Part shown: positions 36,714-45,355 of the stretch, one piece after another
How positions within the stretch are numbered: the first letter of the stretch is position 1
Layout: the number at the start of each line of letters is the position of its first letter
NCBI RefSeq assembly: GCF_015690355.1
Contig: NZ_JADPRT010000007.1
Span: forward strand, 218,268-282,267
DNA from: Streptacidiphilus fuscans
GTDB taxonomy: Bacteria; Actinomycetota; Actinomycetes; Streptomycetales; Streptomycetaceae
DNA: 64,000 nt
Reading direction: 5' to 3'
Translations under genes and position numbers: made by a program
The notes under the pieces: generated by a model
Databases searched by the model: none
Seen by the model: only the letters and a program-made list of their open reading frames with translations
What the model was told of the DNA's origin: nothing

Positions 36714-36741
36714 CAGAACTCCTCAGCAGAACTCAGAACTC
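36714..36741. repeat. Three CAGAACTC copies in the hpnG-ispG spacer
   Basis: Exact 8-bp copies at 36714, 36727 and 36734 (plus strand) make up most of the 28-bp spacer and the last bases of hpnG. On the minus strand they read GAGTTCTG and surround the ispG ribosome-binding site. Confidence 0.7.
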
Positions 36742-37411
36742 AGCAGAATTGCGGATGCCAGGTCGCGAGCACCAGCCCGACCTGCTTGAGCGCGCGCAGC
36801 GCGCGAGGGCCGTGCACGAGGGTGGCCGGTCGGACCAGCTCGTGCTCGGGCGTGTCCACGACGACGCGAACGGCCAGCAGCGGCAGGCCGTCAGGAAGGA
36901 CCTCCGGGACGGCGCGGAAGGCAGCCGCCGTCTCCATGTCGACACCGACCACGCCGGTCGCGGCGAGGCGGGCGCGCTCGGCGCCCTTGACCACGTGGTC
37001 GCTGGAGTGCAGCACGCCGTGACGCACCGTCAGTCCGGCCGCCCGCAGGGCCTCGGCGGTCGCCTCGGCCCAGCCCTCGTCGGTTCGTGCGGCCACGCCC
37101 TGATCGTCGCGCACCTCGGTGGCGACCAGGACGTCGGCGGGGCGTATTCCCGTGACCACGGCAGCGCCGAGGCCCGCGAAGACCAGTCCGCACGGCGCGT
37201 GCGCCCCCGCGGCGAGCGCCCCCCTCACGGCGTGCTCCGCCCGCGCGGGGCCCATACCGGTGTGCAGGACCGGACGCAGGCGCAGACCCCGGTCCGGGCG
37301 CGCACCCCGCAGGGCGCGCGCCTCGATGCCCAGCGCACACGCCACCAGGAGATCCCCTGACGGTGCGCCGGGCCGGTCGGGATCCGGACCCGCGTCCGGA
37401 CCGGGTCTCAC
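36740..37411 (-). CDS. hpnG: Adenosylhopane nucleosidase HpnG
   Basis: 223 aa nucleoside phosphorylase/MTAN fold that removes adenine from adenosylhopane to give the ribosylhopane branch. Conserved GLGAAVVTGIRPADVLVATEV and the substrate motif GVDMETAA; a later RVVVDTPEHE has the expected acidic residue. Starts at GTG 37411, overlapping the shc stop by 4 nt, so translation is coupled. Its substrate producer, hpnH, is not adjacent but lies ~21 kb to the left. Confidence 0.9.
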   Translation of the reverse strand: MRPGPDAGPDPDRPGAPSGDLLVACALGIEARALRGARPDRGLRLRPVLHTGMGPARAEHAVRGALAAGAHAPCGLVFAGLGAAVVTGIRPADVLVATEVRDDQGVAARTDEGWAEATAEALRAAGLTVRHGVLHSSDHVVKGAERARLAATGVVGVDMETAAAFRAVPEVLPDGLPLLAVRVVVDTPEHELVRPATLVHGPRALRALKQVGLVLATWHPQFC

Positions 37412-39501
37412 CGCAACCGCCGCCCCGCCAGCGAGGGCAGCAGACGACGCGAGACCGGTGCCTCCTGCCCGCCTGCCGGGCCCGGCAGGCCGACGGCCTC
37501 ACCGGTGGCCGTGGCGTCCTCACTCGGCGTCAGGTGCGGGGTGCCGTGCAGGTAGCGGCCGAGCGCGGTGACCGGGAAGACCAGCCGGTAGAGGTTGTAG
37601 TTGATCGAGAAGTCCCACGGGAACCCCGTCCCGGTGAACTCCGGCTCGTCCCAGGTGCCCTCGGGCAGCTGGGTGTCGGCCAGCCAGCGCACGCCGCGGT
37701 CGACGCACTCGCCGGACTCCCCCGCCGCCAGCAGCGCCATCAGCGCCCACGCGGTCTGCGAGGCCGTCGAGGTGCCGCGACCGGCCCAGGACTTGTCCTG
37801 GTAGGAGCGCATGTCCTCGCCCCAGCCGCCGTCCTCGTTCTGCTTCTCCTCCAGCCAGGCGACCGCCCGGCGGATCGCCCTGTGCTCGGTCGGCAGCCCG
37901 GCGGCGACCAGCGCGGGGAGCACCGAACCGACGCCGTAGACGTAGTTGGTGCCCCAGCGGCCGAACCAGGAGCCGTCCGCCTCCTGCTCCTTGAGCAGCC
38001 AGTCGATGCCGCGCCGGGTCCGGACGTCCCCGGCCTTGCCGTCGGCGGCCAGCATCTCCACCACGTGGGCGGTGACGTCCGCGGACGGCGGGTCGACCAC
38101 CTCGCCGAAGTCGCAGAACGGCAGCTTGTTCGGCAGGGTGCTGGTGTTGTCGACGTCGAACGCCGCCCACGCGCCGTTCTTGGACTGCATGCCGAGCACC
38201 CAGTCCACGCCGCGCCGGGTCGACGCGGCGATCTTGCCGGGCTCCGGGTGGGCGATCCGGCGGAGCGCCAGCACCACCTCGGCGGTGTCGTCGATGTCCG
38301 GGTAGTTGTCGTTGTCGAACTCGAACGCCCAGCCGCCGGCCGGCAGGCTCGGCCGCTGCACGGCCCAGTCGCCGCGGCGGACGACCTCCTCGCCGAGCAG
38401 CCAGTCGGCCGAGCGGACCAGCGCCTCGTGGTCGGCGGGCAGGCCCGCGTCGGCCAGCGCGGTCAGTGCCAGGCAGGTGTCCCAGACCGGCGACTGGCAA
38501 GCCTCGATCCAGCGGTGGCCCTCGTCGGTGTGGACGGTGAACCGGTCGAAGGCGGCCAGGCCGGCCTTCATCACCGGGTGGTCCAGGTCGTAGCCGAGCA
38601 GGTGCAGCGCGATCAGCGAGTAGACGGCCGGAGGCTGGATGCCGCCCCAGCAGCCGTCGGCCTCCTGCCGCTCCACGATCCACCGGGCCGCCTGCTGCAG
38701 CGCCAGGCGGCGCAGCGACTTGACCGGCATCCGGTGGTAGTAGTGCAGCGCCTTGTCGAGCCGGTGGAAGAACCCGTCCCAGGTGTAGGCAGGCGCGGTC
38801 GGACGGCTGCGGAAAGGGTTCGCCGGGTCGGTGTGCAGCTCGTCCAGCGCGAAGGGCGCCGGACGGACCGGGCGGTGCGCCGAGACGACCGTCAGCGGCA
38901 CGATGGTCTGCCGCGCCCAGCAACCGAACGAGTAGATGTTCAGCGGGAAGTTGCGCGGCAGGAAGATGACCTCCGGCGGCAGCTCGGGGAGCCGCTCCCA
39001 GGGCCACCAGCCGAACAGGGCCAGCCAGATCCGGGTGAACACCCGGGTGGCGGCGATTCCCCCCTGCTCACGGATCCACCGCGAGGCCCGCTTCATGTGC
39101 GGCGCCTCCGGGTCGTCCCCGGCGAGCTTCAGCGCCACGTACGCCTCGACCGTCGTCGAGAGCTCGGAGGGGCCGCCGTAGAAGGTGGCCCAGGTGCCGT
39201 CCGCCCCCTGCTGCGAACGGATCCAGTCCGCAGTGGCGCGCGTCTGCTCCTCGGTGCGGATGCCCAGGAACTGACGGAGCAGCAGGTCCTCGGCGTCCAT
39301 GGTGACGTTGGTCTCCAGGTTGCCCTTCCACCAGCCGGCCTCGTCCTGGAGGCCCAGCAGGTGGTCGACGGCGCGGTCGAGTGTCTCGCGCGCGACCTGG
39401 TGGCTGTCCTTCTCGGTGGCAGCAGTTTTCTCGGTGGTACCCTCCGCGGCCGGCTCTGCGTCGTGCTGTGGGTCGAGCCGGCCGTCCGGGGATCCTGTCA
39501 T
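37408..39501 (-). CDS. shc: Squalene-hopene cyclase
   Basis: 697 aa. Cyclises squalene to hopene and diplopterol at the membrane. The DxDD acid motif appears as PDIDDTAEV in the middle, and many QW repeats are visible (QDEAGWWKG, QEADGCWGG, QSKNGAWAA, QEADGSWFG, QNEDGGWGE). The last ~30 residues are a variable Arg-rich tail. Start at ATG 39501 with GGGAGAGG upstream; a longer frame adds a non-conserved Arg-rich stretch. Polyprenyl synthase lies 4 nt upstream and hpnG overlaps downstream. Confidence 0.96.
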   Translation of the reverse strand: MTGSPDGRLDPQHDAEPAAEGTTEKTAATEKDSHQVARETLDRAVDHLLGLQDEAGWWKGNLETNVTMDAEDLLLRQFLGIRTEEQTRATADWIRSQQGADGTWATFYGGPSELSTTVEAYVALKLAGDDPEAPHMKRASRWIREQGGIAATRVFTRIWLALFGWWPWERLPELPPEVIFLPRNFPLNIYSFGCWARQTIVPLTVVSAHRPVRPAPFALDELHTDPANPFRSRPTAPAYTWDGFFHRLDKALHYYHRMPVKSLRRLALQQAARWIVERQEADGCWGGIQPPAVYSLIALHLLGYDLDHPVMKAGLAAFDRFTVHTDEGHRWIEACQSPVWDTCLALTALADAGLPADHEALVRSADWLLGEEVVRRGDWAVQRPSLPAGGWAFEFDNDNYPDIDDTAEVVLALRRIAHPEPGKIAASTRRGVDWVLGMQSKNGAWAAFDVDNTSTLPNKLPFCDFGEVVDPPSADVTAHVVEMLAADGKAGDVRTRRGIDWLLKEQEADGSWFGRWGTNYVYGVGSVLPALVAAGLPTEHRAIRRAVAWLEEKQNEDGGWGEDMRSYQDKSWAGRGTSTASQTAWALMALLAAGESGECVDRGVRWLADTQLPEGTWDEPEFTGTGFPWDFSINYNLYRLVFPVTALGRYLHGTPHLTPSEDATATGEAVGLPGPAGGQEAPVSRRLLPSLAGRRLR

Positions 39502-39505
39502 TTCG

Positions 39506-40678
39506 TCACCTCTCCCTAACCACAACGAACTCGGCGAGCGCGGCGAACTGGGCCCGCACCTCGGCGGGCATGGCGACCTCGTCCAGCGCCGCCAACGCCG
39601 TGCTGTGCTGCCGACGGGCCTCCTCCGCCGTCCAGGCGCGGCCACCCGCCTCCTCGATCAGCGCTGCGCGCACCGCAAGTTGTTCCTCATCCTCGTGACC
39701 TCGTCCCTCCTCGTCCGCGAGCAGCTCGGCCAGACGCAGGGAGGCCTTGCCGCCCTCGGCCAGCGCGGCGGAGACCGGCAGGGACTTCTTCCGCTGGCGC
39801 AGGTCGCCGAAGTTGGGCTTTCCGGTGACCTCGGTCTCGCCCCAGATGCCGAGCAGGTCGTCGACGGCCTGGAAGGCGAGGCCCAGGTGGTAGCCGTAAC
39901 GCTCCAGCGCGTCGGCCGCCTTGTCGTCCATGCCGGCCAGCACCGCGCCGATGGAGGCGGAGACGGCCAGCAGCGCGCCGGTCTTGTTGCCCTCCATCTC
40001 CAGGCACTCCTCGACGCTGACCCGGTCGCGATGCTCGAAGGAGAGGTCCTGGGCCTGACCGTCGATCAGCTTGAGGGTGGCGGTGGTGATCCGCTGCACC
40101 GCGCGCCCGGCGTCGACCGCGGTGGCGGTGCCCTGCGCGCCCGTCTCCAGCAGGATCTGGTTGGCCAGCGCCATCATCGCGTCGCCGACCAGGATGGCCT
40201 GGGCCGGGCCGAAGAGCTTCCAGACCGTGGTCCGGTGACGGCGGGTCTCGTCACCGTCCATCAGGTCGTCGTGGAGCAGCGAGAAGTTGTGCACCAGCTC
40301 CACCGCGACGCCGCCGGGGACGCCCACGGTGGCCGACGCGCCCGCGGCGCGGGCCGAGAGCAGCGCCAGCGCGGGACGGACGGCCTTGCCGCTGTCGCCC
40401 TTGGTGGGGCGGCCCTCGGCGTCGGTCCAGCCGAAGTGGTAGGCGGAGACCGCGTCCATGGGCGGGGCGAGGCGGGCGACCGCCTCCCTGAGCACCGGGG
40501 TGCACAGGGTCCTGCCGTGGTCCAGCAGGGACAGCACGTCGACTGCCTCCGCCGTCGGTGCCTGATCGGGGCGCGCTACCACGCTCGTACCCTCTCCGTT
40601 CGCTCTGGGCTCGTGCTGCCCGGTGTCGTTCTGTTCGGTGGTGTTCTGCTCTTCGGCCTGCGTCTGAACGTCGGTCAT
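39506..40678 (-). CDS. Polyprenyl (farnesyl) diphosphate synthase
   Basis: 390 aa trans-prenyltransferase. First Asp-rich motif in LLHDDLMDGDETRR; the second is AVDDLLGIWG, lacking the last Asp as in many actinobacterial homologues. KTGALLAVSASIGA and GKPNFGDLRQRKKSLP are also typical. Most likely makes farnesyl diphosphate for HpnD. The N-terminal ~40 residues are Gln/Glu/Thr-rich and variable. It overlaps hpnE by 4 nt and precedes shc by 4 nt. Chain length is inferred from context. Confidence 0.93.
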   Translation of the reverse strand: MTDVQTQAEEQNTTEQNDTGQHEPRANGEGTSVVARPDQAPTAEAVDVLSLLDHGRTLCTPVLREAVARLAPPMDAVSAYHFGWTDAEGRPTKGDSGKAVRPALALLSARAAGASATVGVPGGVAVELVHNFSLLHDDLMDGDETRRHRTTVWKLFGPAQAILVGDAMMALANQILLETGAQGTATAVDAGRAVQRITTATLKLIDGQAQDLSFEHRDRVSVEECLEMEGNKTGALLAVSASIGAVLAGMDDKAADALERYGYHLGLAFQAVDDLLGIWGETEVTGKPNFGDLRQRKKSLPVSAALAEGGKASLRLAELLADEEGRGHEDEEQLAVRAALIEEAGGRAWTAEEARRQHSTALAALDEVAMPAEVRAQFAALAEFVVVRER

Positions 40679-42024
40679 CCCAGCTCCCTCAGGACGCTAC
40701 GAGCCGCGGCCGTCCCGCTGCGCACGGCGCTCTCCATGGTCGCGGGCCACCCGGTGGCGGTCCACGAACCGGCCAGGTGGACCCCCGGGGTCAAGGTGCG
40801 CGCCCCCGGCCGCAGCCGGGCGGTGCCGGGCGCGGGTGCGAAGGTCGCGGTGCGCTCCCTCGTCACGAAGAACTCGGTGACCTCCGCCTGGCGGGCGCGC
40901 GGCAGCAGCCGCTCCATGGCGGGCAGGTAGCGCTGCCGGAGCGTGGCCACCGGCAGGTCGATCTCCGCCTGGGCGGCGGACTGCGACAGCGCGACGTACT
41001 GGCCCGGGCCCGTGAGCCCGGAGTGCGAGGTGCGGTCGAAGACCCACTGCACCGGCGAGCCGAGCGCGGCCAGGAACGGCCGGTCAAGCACCGGGCGGTC
41101 GTAGACGACGTGCACGTTGAGGATGGGCGCGTAGCCGAGCCGCAGCAGGTTCTCCGGCTCGGCCAGCGAGCCGGGCGGCAGCAGCGCGTGGGCGGCGTCC
41201 TGCGGCACGGCCAGGACCAGGGCGTCCAGGTCGGTCATCGTCTCGGCACCGCCGATCAGACGCTCGCCCTCCAGCTGGACCATGTGACGGCCCTCGCCGT
41301 CGGGCTTGACCTCGACCGCGCGGGCGCGCAGCAGCACCCGTACCCCGGCGCGCTCCAGCGCGGCGCGCGCCATGTCGTCGTGGATCCGGCCGAGCGGCAC
41401 CCGGGCGAAGCCGATGTCGGAGGCGCCCGGGTCGGAGAGCAGGCCGGTCTTGAAGACCATGGCGGCCAGCGCCAGTGACGACTCGTCGGCCGTGGCGTTG
41501 AGCGTGGCGACGCCGACCAGGTCCCACAGCGCCTCGACGGCCCGCGCGGACTGGCCGTGCGCACGCAGCCACTCGCCGAAGGACTGCTGGTCGAGCGCCG
41601 GGTCGGCCAGGTCGAGCTGCTTGAGCGCGAGGGCGGCCTTGCCGGTCGCCGCACGCTCGGCGAGGCTCAGGTGCGGGTAACGGACCAGCCCGCGGCCCAG
41701 GTGCAGCGGCACCGGCAGCGGGTCGCGGCGGATGCTGCCCGAGCGGCCGGTGTTGACGTCGTGCACCGGCACGTCGAGGCGCGGCTGGATCCACACCTCG
41801 TCGCGTACGCCGAGCCGCTGCAGCAGGCCCCGGTAGGCCGTGCAGCAGCGCAGGAAGACGTGCTGGCCGTTGTCGACCGTCAACGCGCCGCGCTGGAACG
41901 AGAACGCCAGACCGCCGAGCCGGGGCCGGGACTCGGCCAGGGTGACGGAAAGGCCCGCGTCGGCCAGGCGCAGCGCGGCGGTGATGCCCGCCAGACCGCC
42001 CCCGACGACGAGTGCCCTGCGCAT
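40675..42024 (-). CDS. hpnE: Hydroxysqualene dehydroxylase HpnE
   Basis: 449 aa FAD-dependent amine-oxidase-like protein that reduces hydroxysqualene to squalene. The dinucleotide motif MRRALVVGGGLAGITAALRLADAG is at the very N-terminus, so ATG 42024 is preferred. The in-frame extension to 42225 is encoded by a 57-bp tandem repeat and has no family similarity. The C-terminus LAGSWTATGWPATMESAVRSG is the FAD-binding end. Overlaps the polyprenyl synthase start by 4 nt. Confidence 0.93.
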   Translation of the reverse strand: MRRALVVGGGLAGITAALRLADAGLSVTLAESRPRLGGLAFSFQRGALTVDNGQHVFLRCCTAYRGLLQRLGVRDEVWIQPRLDVPVHDVNTGRSGSIRRDPLPVPLHLGRGLVRYPHLSLAERAATGKAALALKQLDLADPALDQQSFGEWLRAHGQSARAVEALWDLVGVATLNATADESSLALAAMVFKTGLLSDPGASDIGFARVPLGRIHDDMARAALERAGVRVLLRARAVEVKPDGEGRHMVQLEGERLIGGAETMTDLDALVLAVPQDAAHALLPPGSLAEPENLLRLGYAPILNVHVVYDRPVLDRPFLAALGSPVQWVFDRTSHSGLTGPGQYVALSQSAAQAEIDLPVATLRQRYLPAMERLLPRARQAEVTEFFVTRERTATFAPAPGTARLRPGARTLTPGVHLAGSWTATGWPATMESAVRSGTAAARSVLRELG

Positions 42025-42044
42025 GCCGAGCCGCCCGCTGATAT

Positions 42045-42157
42045 CCGGACTCCGCGCTCCGCTTCGGCTTGCTTCGCCGCGCCTCAGCTCGCCGCTCATG
42101 CCCGGACTCCGCGCTCCGCTTCGGCTTGCTTCGCTGCGCCTCAGCTCGCCGCTCATG
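42045..42157. repeat. 57-bp tandem repeat upstream of hpnE
   Basis: Two near-identical units, 42045-42100 and 42102-42157, differ at one base (CCGCGCC/CTGCGCC). They contain GCTCCGCTTCGGCTTGCTTCG. Each unit carries an ATG on the minus strand, making spurious start codons (MSGELRR) in the hpnE frame. They fill half of the 241-bp gap between hpnD and hpnE. Confidence 0.85.
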
Positions 42158-42265
42158 CGGGCCACCCCCCTTCGCCGACCCGCGTCGGCCTCGACGCCGC
42201 GCGGCGTCGAGTGGTTCCCCACCACGCCGAGCGGGCAAACGGCTTGGACACGTTCGGGCGGTTGT

Positions 42266-43183
42266 TCAAGAGGTACGCCCTCCGACCAGCCCCGAGAGTG
42301 CTACATAGGCCTTCTCCCAGCCGGGCAGCGAGACCCGGCCGCGCAGCACGGCCTCCGGCTCCGCGATGATCCGCTCCAGGACCCGGTGGTAGATGCCGGC
42401 CATCGCGCCGACGCAGGCGCGGCTGCGCCGGTCGAGCATCGGCAGCAGCCGCAGTCCCTCGTCGAAGTACCCCTGGGCGCGGCGCGCCTCGAAGAGGACC
42501 AGGCCACGGAAGTCGGCCTCCGCGGGCGGCGTGTCCAGGCCGAAGCCCTGCTCGCAGCCGTAGCGGGCGAGATCCTCGGCGGGCAGGTAGACCCGGCCGT
42601 TGAGAGCGTCCTCGCGGACGTCGCGGAGGATGTTGGTCAGCTGCAGCGCGAGGCCCAGGGTGTCGGCGTACTCGGCACCGCGCTTGGGGTCGGTGCAGCC
42701 GAAGACGGACAGCGAGAGGCGCCCGATGGTGCCCGCCACGCAGCGGCAGTAGAGCCGGAGCTCCTCGAAGGTGGCGTACGACGTGCCTCGAACGTCCATC
42801 TCCATACCGTCGATCAGTTCGTCGAAGGCGTCCAGTGGAATGGGGAAGACCGAGCAGGCATGCGCCAGCGCGACCTTGACCGGGTCCGTGTCCTCCGGCT
42901 CGACCGCGCCCTCACGGATCTGGTCCAGCAGGCCCCGGGTGCGGCCGAGCTCCTCGAACTTGCGCGCGTCGGACCAGCTGCCGTCGCCGATGTCGTCGAT
43001 CCGGCGGGCCAGGGCGTAGATCGCGGACATGGCCTGGCGCTTGGCGAGCGGCAGCAGCCGGATGCCGTAGGAGAAGTTCTTGGCCTGGCTGCCCGTCACC
43101 GCCTCGCAGTACCGGTAGGCCGCCGCCACCTGGGGTGACAGCGGCTCGGCCGCCGGATCGGACGCCGTGGTCTGCCGACTCAC
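42266..43183 (-). CDS. hpnD: Presqualene diphosphate synthase HpnD
   Basis: 305 aa squalene/phytoene synthase-type enzyme. First Asp motif ARRIDDIGDG, second QLTNILRDVREDALNGRVYLP. Joins two farnesyl diphosphates into presqualene diphosphate for HpnC. The ATG-proximal region overlaps the hpnC stop by 4 nt. After it the operon has its largest internal gap (241 bp), containing the tandem repeat, before hpnE. Confidence 0.93.
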   Translation of the reverse strand: MSRQTTASDPAAEPLSPQVAAAYRYCEAVTGSQAKNFSYGIRLLPLAKRQAMSAIYALARRIDDIGDGSWSDARKFEELGRTRGLLDQIREGAVEPEDTDPVKVALAHACSVFPIPLDAFDELIDGMEMDVRGTSYATFEELRLYCRCVAGTIGRLSLSVFGCTDPKRGAEYADTLGLALQLTNILRDVREDALNGRVYLPAEDLARYGCEQGFGLDTPPAEADFRGLVLFEARRAQGYFDEGLRLLPMLDRRSRACVGAMAGIYHRVLERIIAEPEAVLRGRVSLPGWEKAYVALSGLVGGRTS

Positions 43184-44253
43184 CTCGTACCCTTCGCTTC
43201 CTTGCGCCGCAGCGCGTCGTGGTGCCGGTCCGCCCCGCCGCCGGTCCCGTGCGCCGGTCGAGTCCCCCGCGCCGGCCTGGCGGGCAGCAGGGCACGCACC
43301 GCCTCCGTGGCGAGTCGGCCCTTGCCGGCCTTGGGAGCGCCCGCGAGCACGTCGTACCCGGCCGCCGCGACGGCCCCGAGCGCGGCGTAGCCGCCGGCCG
43401 AGAAACCGGCCAGCAGCACCCGCAGCCGTCCGGAGACCGAGCCGATCAGCGGCGCGCCCTCGTCGAGCAGCGCCCGGGCCCGCTCGGCCTCGAACAGCAC
43501 CAGGCCGCGCAGGGCCGTTCCCGCGTGCGACGCGTCGAGCTCCCGTTCGGTCACGCCGAAGCGTTTCATGTCCTGCTGCGGCAGGTAGACCCGGCCCCTG
43601 GCCCGGTCCTCGGCGACGTCCTGGAGGTGCTCGACGACCTGGAGCGCGCTGCAGACGGCGTCGGACCAGCGGACGCGCTCCGGGGTGGCCAGATGGGCCA
43701 ACTGGAGCACCAGACGCCCCACCGGGTTGGCGGACAGCTCGCAGTAGCCCATCAGGTCGTCGAAGGTCTGGTAGGTGGCAACGCGCTGGTCCACCCGGTT
43801 GGCCTCGATCAGGCCGCGGAACGGCTCGACGGTCAGCCCGTGCTCGTCGATGACCGGCACCAGCGCGGCGATCAGCGGGTGCCGCGGGCCCTCGCCACGG
43901 CCGCGCAGCACGCGTTCGAACGCGGCGTCCACGTCGGCGTCCAGGGCGTCCAGCAGCGCCAGCCGGAAGGCCGTCTCGGCCGCCTCGTCGCGCTCCTGCT
44001 GCCAGTCGACGCCCAGCAGCTCGGCGGTGCCGCGCGGGTCGGGCAGGTCGCCGTCGCCGGAGTCGTCGACCAGCCGGGCGAAGCCGTAGACGGCCATCAG
44101 CCCCTGGCGCATGTACGGCGGCAGGAAGAAGGGGGCGACCGGGAAGTTCTCCCGAGTCGCCTTGTCGAGCACCGCAGTGGAGGAGCCGAACCGGGTCTCC
44201 CCGGCGGACTCCTCGGACGTGTGTTCACCGGACTGCTGCCGACGCATCGTCAT
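43180..44253 (-). CDS. hpnC: Hydroxysqualene synthase HpnC
   Basis: 357 aa of the squalene/phytoene synthase superfamily. ARLVDDSGDGDLPD in place of the strict first Asp motif and QVVEHLQDVAEDRARGRVYLPQQDM as the second match HpnC rather than HpnD. Converts presqualene diphosphate to hydroxysqualene. The basic C-terminus (RPARGTRPAHGTGGGADRHH) is variable. First gene of the hopanoid operon; start ATG 44253 with a GGGGGG track upstream (ATG 44247 and GTG 44262 possible). Confidence 0.92.
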   Translation of the reverse strand: MTMRRQQSGEHTSEESAGETRFGSSTAVLDKATRENFPVAPFFLPPYMRQGLMAVYGFARLVDDSGDGDLPDPRGTAELLGVDWQQERDEAAETAFRLALLDALDADVDAAFERVLRGRGEGPRHPLIAALVPVIDEHGLTVEPFRGLIEANRVDQRVATYQTFDDLMGYCELSANPVGRLVLQLAHLATPERVRWSDAVCSALQVVEHLQDVAEDRARGRVYLPQQDMKRFGVTERELDASHAGTALRGLVLFEAERARALLDEGAPLIGSVSGRLRVLLAGFSAGGYAALGAVAAAGYDVLAGAPKAGKGRLATEAVRALLPARPARGTRPAHGTGGGADRHHDALRRKEAKGTR

Positions 44254-44435
44254 GACCGCCACCCCCCCGTTCTACACCGATCTTGACAGGCTGCCCACAG
44301 GGGACACGCCTTGCAGGTCAGCGGCCGCCGCCTGGCCCGATCCCTCACCCCGTCGCCGGGCATGACGGCATGCCGCTTCACACATAGCTTCGATCTTGTT
44401 CACACCCTACGTCCACGCAGCCTACGACCTCACGC

Positions 44436-44472
44436 CGACAGCCGCCGCGAGGGGTACTCGCGGCGGCTGTCG
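44436..44472 (-). terminator. Perfect 16-bp hairpin after the ABC exporter operon
   Basis: Arms CGACAGCCGCCGCGAG and its exact complement flank the loop GGGTA. It lies 56 nt beyond the stop of the ABC ATPase gene, in a 274-bp gap that otherwise holds the hpnC promoter region and a short GCGTGTTACCAG direct repeat (44497-44521). It separates the ABC operon from the hopanoid operon. Confidence 0.8.
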
Positions 44473-44527
44473 ATGTCGGCTGAGCAGCCGTCCGGTGCGT
44501 GTTACCAGAGCGTGTTACCAGCGCGTA

Positions 44528-45355
44528 CTACTTGCGCGTGGCGGTCCAGTCCTCGTACTCCTTGACGACGTCCTCGGTGTCGCCGTCGGCCCGGATGACG
44601 CCGTGCTCCAGCCAGATGGTCCGGTTGCAGGTCTCGCGGATCGTGGAGTTGCTGTGCGAGACCAGGAAGACCGTACCGGCCTCCTTGCGCAGCTCGCGGA
44701 TCCGCTCCTCGCTGCGCTTGCGGAAGGCCGCGTCACCGGTCGACAGCGCCTCGTCGATCATCAGCACGTCGTGGGTGCGGGCCGCCGAGATGGAGAACCG
44801 CAGACGGGCGCTCATACCGGACGAGTACGTGCGCATCGGCAGCGAGATGAAGTCGCCCTTCTCGTTGATGCCCGAGAAGTCGACGATCTCCTGGTACTTC
44901 TCGCGCACCTCGGCGTAGGTCATGCCCATCGCCAGGCAACCGAGCACCACGTTGCGCTCGCCGGTCAGGTCGTTCATCAGCGCCGCGTTCACGCCGAGGA
45001 GCGACGGCTGGCCGTCGGTGTAGATCGCGCCGGAGGCGGGCGGGAGCAGGCCCGCGATGGCGGCGAGGGTGGTCGACTTGCCGGAGCCGTTCGAGCCGAT
45101 CAGGCCGACCGCCTCGCCCTTGTACGCGGTGAAGCTGATGCCCTTGACGGCGTGCACCTCGCTGAGCGCGGGCGAGGCCTTGCGCATCATGATCCGGGAC
45201 AGGGCCGAGGTCGCGGAGCCCTTGCCGGCGCCGGCGCCGTAGACCTTGTAGATGATGTGGACGTCGTCCACGACCACCGTCGGGATCTTCTCCGCGGGAG
45301 CGGGCGGCGGGCCTTCCGGCGCCAGCACGCTGTCGATCATCTCCTGGTCATCCAC
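44528..45355 (-). CDS. Polysaccharide/teichoic acid ABC exporter ATPase
   Basis: 275 aa. Walker A GSNGSGKSTT, signature YSSGMSARLRFSIS, Walker B VLMIDEALSTGD, and H-loop SHSNSTI: the Wzt/TagH subclass of ABC-2 exporters. The ~45 N-terminal residues before the domain are variable. GTG 45355 chosen because GAGGAGG lies upstream; it overlaps the permease stop by 8 nt. Energises export of an undecaprenyl-linked glycan or teichoic acid. Last gene of its operon. Confidence 0.92.
   Translation of the reverse strand: MDDQEMIDSVLAPEGPPPAPAEKIPTVVVDDVHIIYKVYGAGAGKGSATSALSRIMMRKASPALSEVHAVKGISFTAYKGEAVGLIGSNGSGKSTTLAAIAGLLPPASGAIYTDGQPSLLGVNAALMNDLTGERNVVLGCLAMGMTYAEVREKYQEIVDFSGINEKGDFISLPMRTYSSGMSARLRFSISAARTHDVLMIDEALSTGDAAFRKRSEERIRELRKEAGTVFLVSHSNSTIRETCNRTIWLEHGVIRADGDTEDVVKEYEDWTATRK

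Noticed and set aside
42025..42225. N-terminal 67-codon extension of HpnE
   Set aside because: Made of the 57-bp tandem repeat, without a usable ribosome-binding site, and it precedes an N-terminal FAD motif that should be at the protein start.
37408..44253. Carotenoid biosynthesis assignment for the two squalene/phytoene-synthase-like genes
   Set aside because: The order HpnC-HpnD-HpnE-prenyl synthase-Shc-HpnG and the presence of squalene-hopene cyclase fix them as hopanoid genes; no carotenoid desaturase or lycopene cyclase is present.
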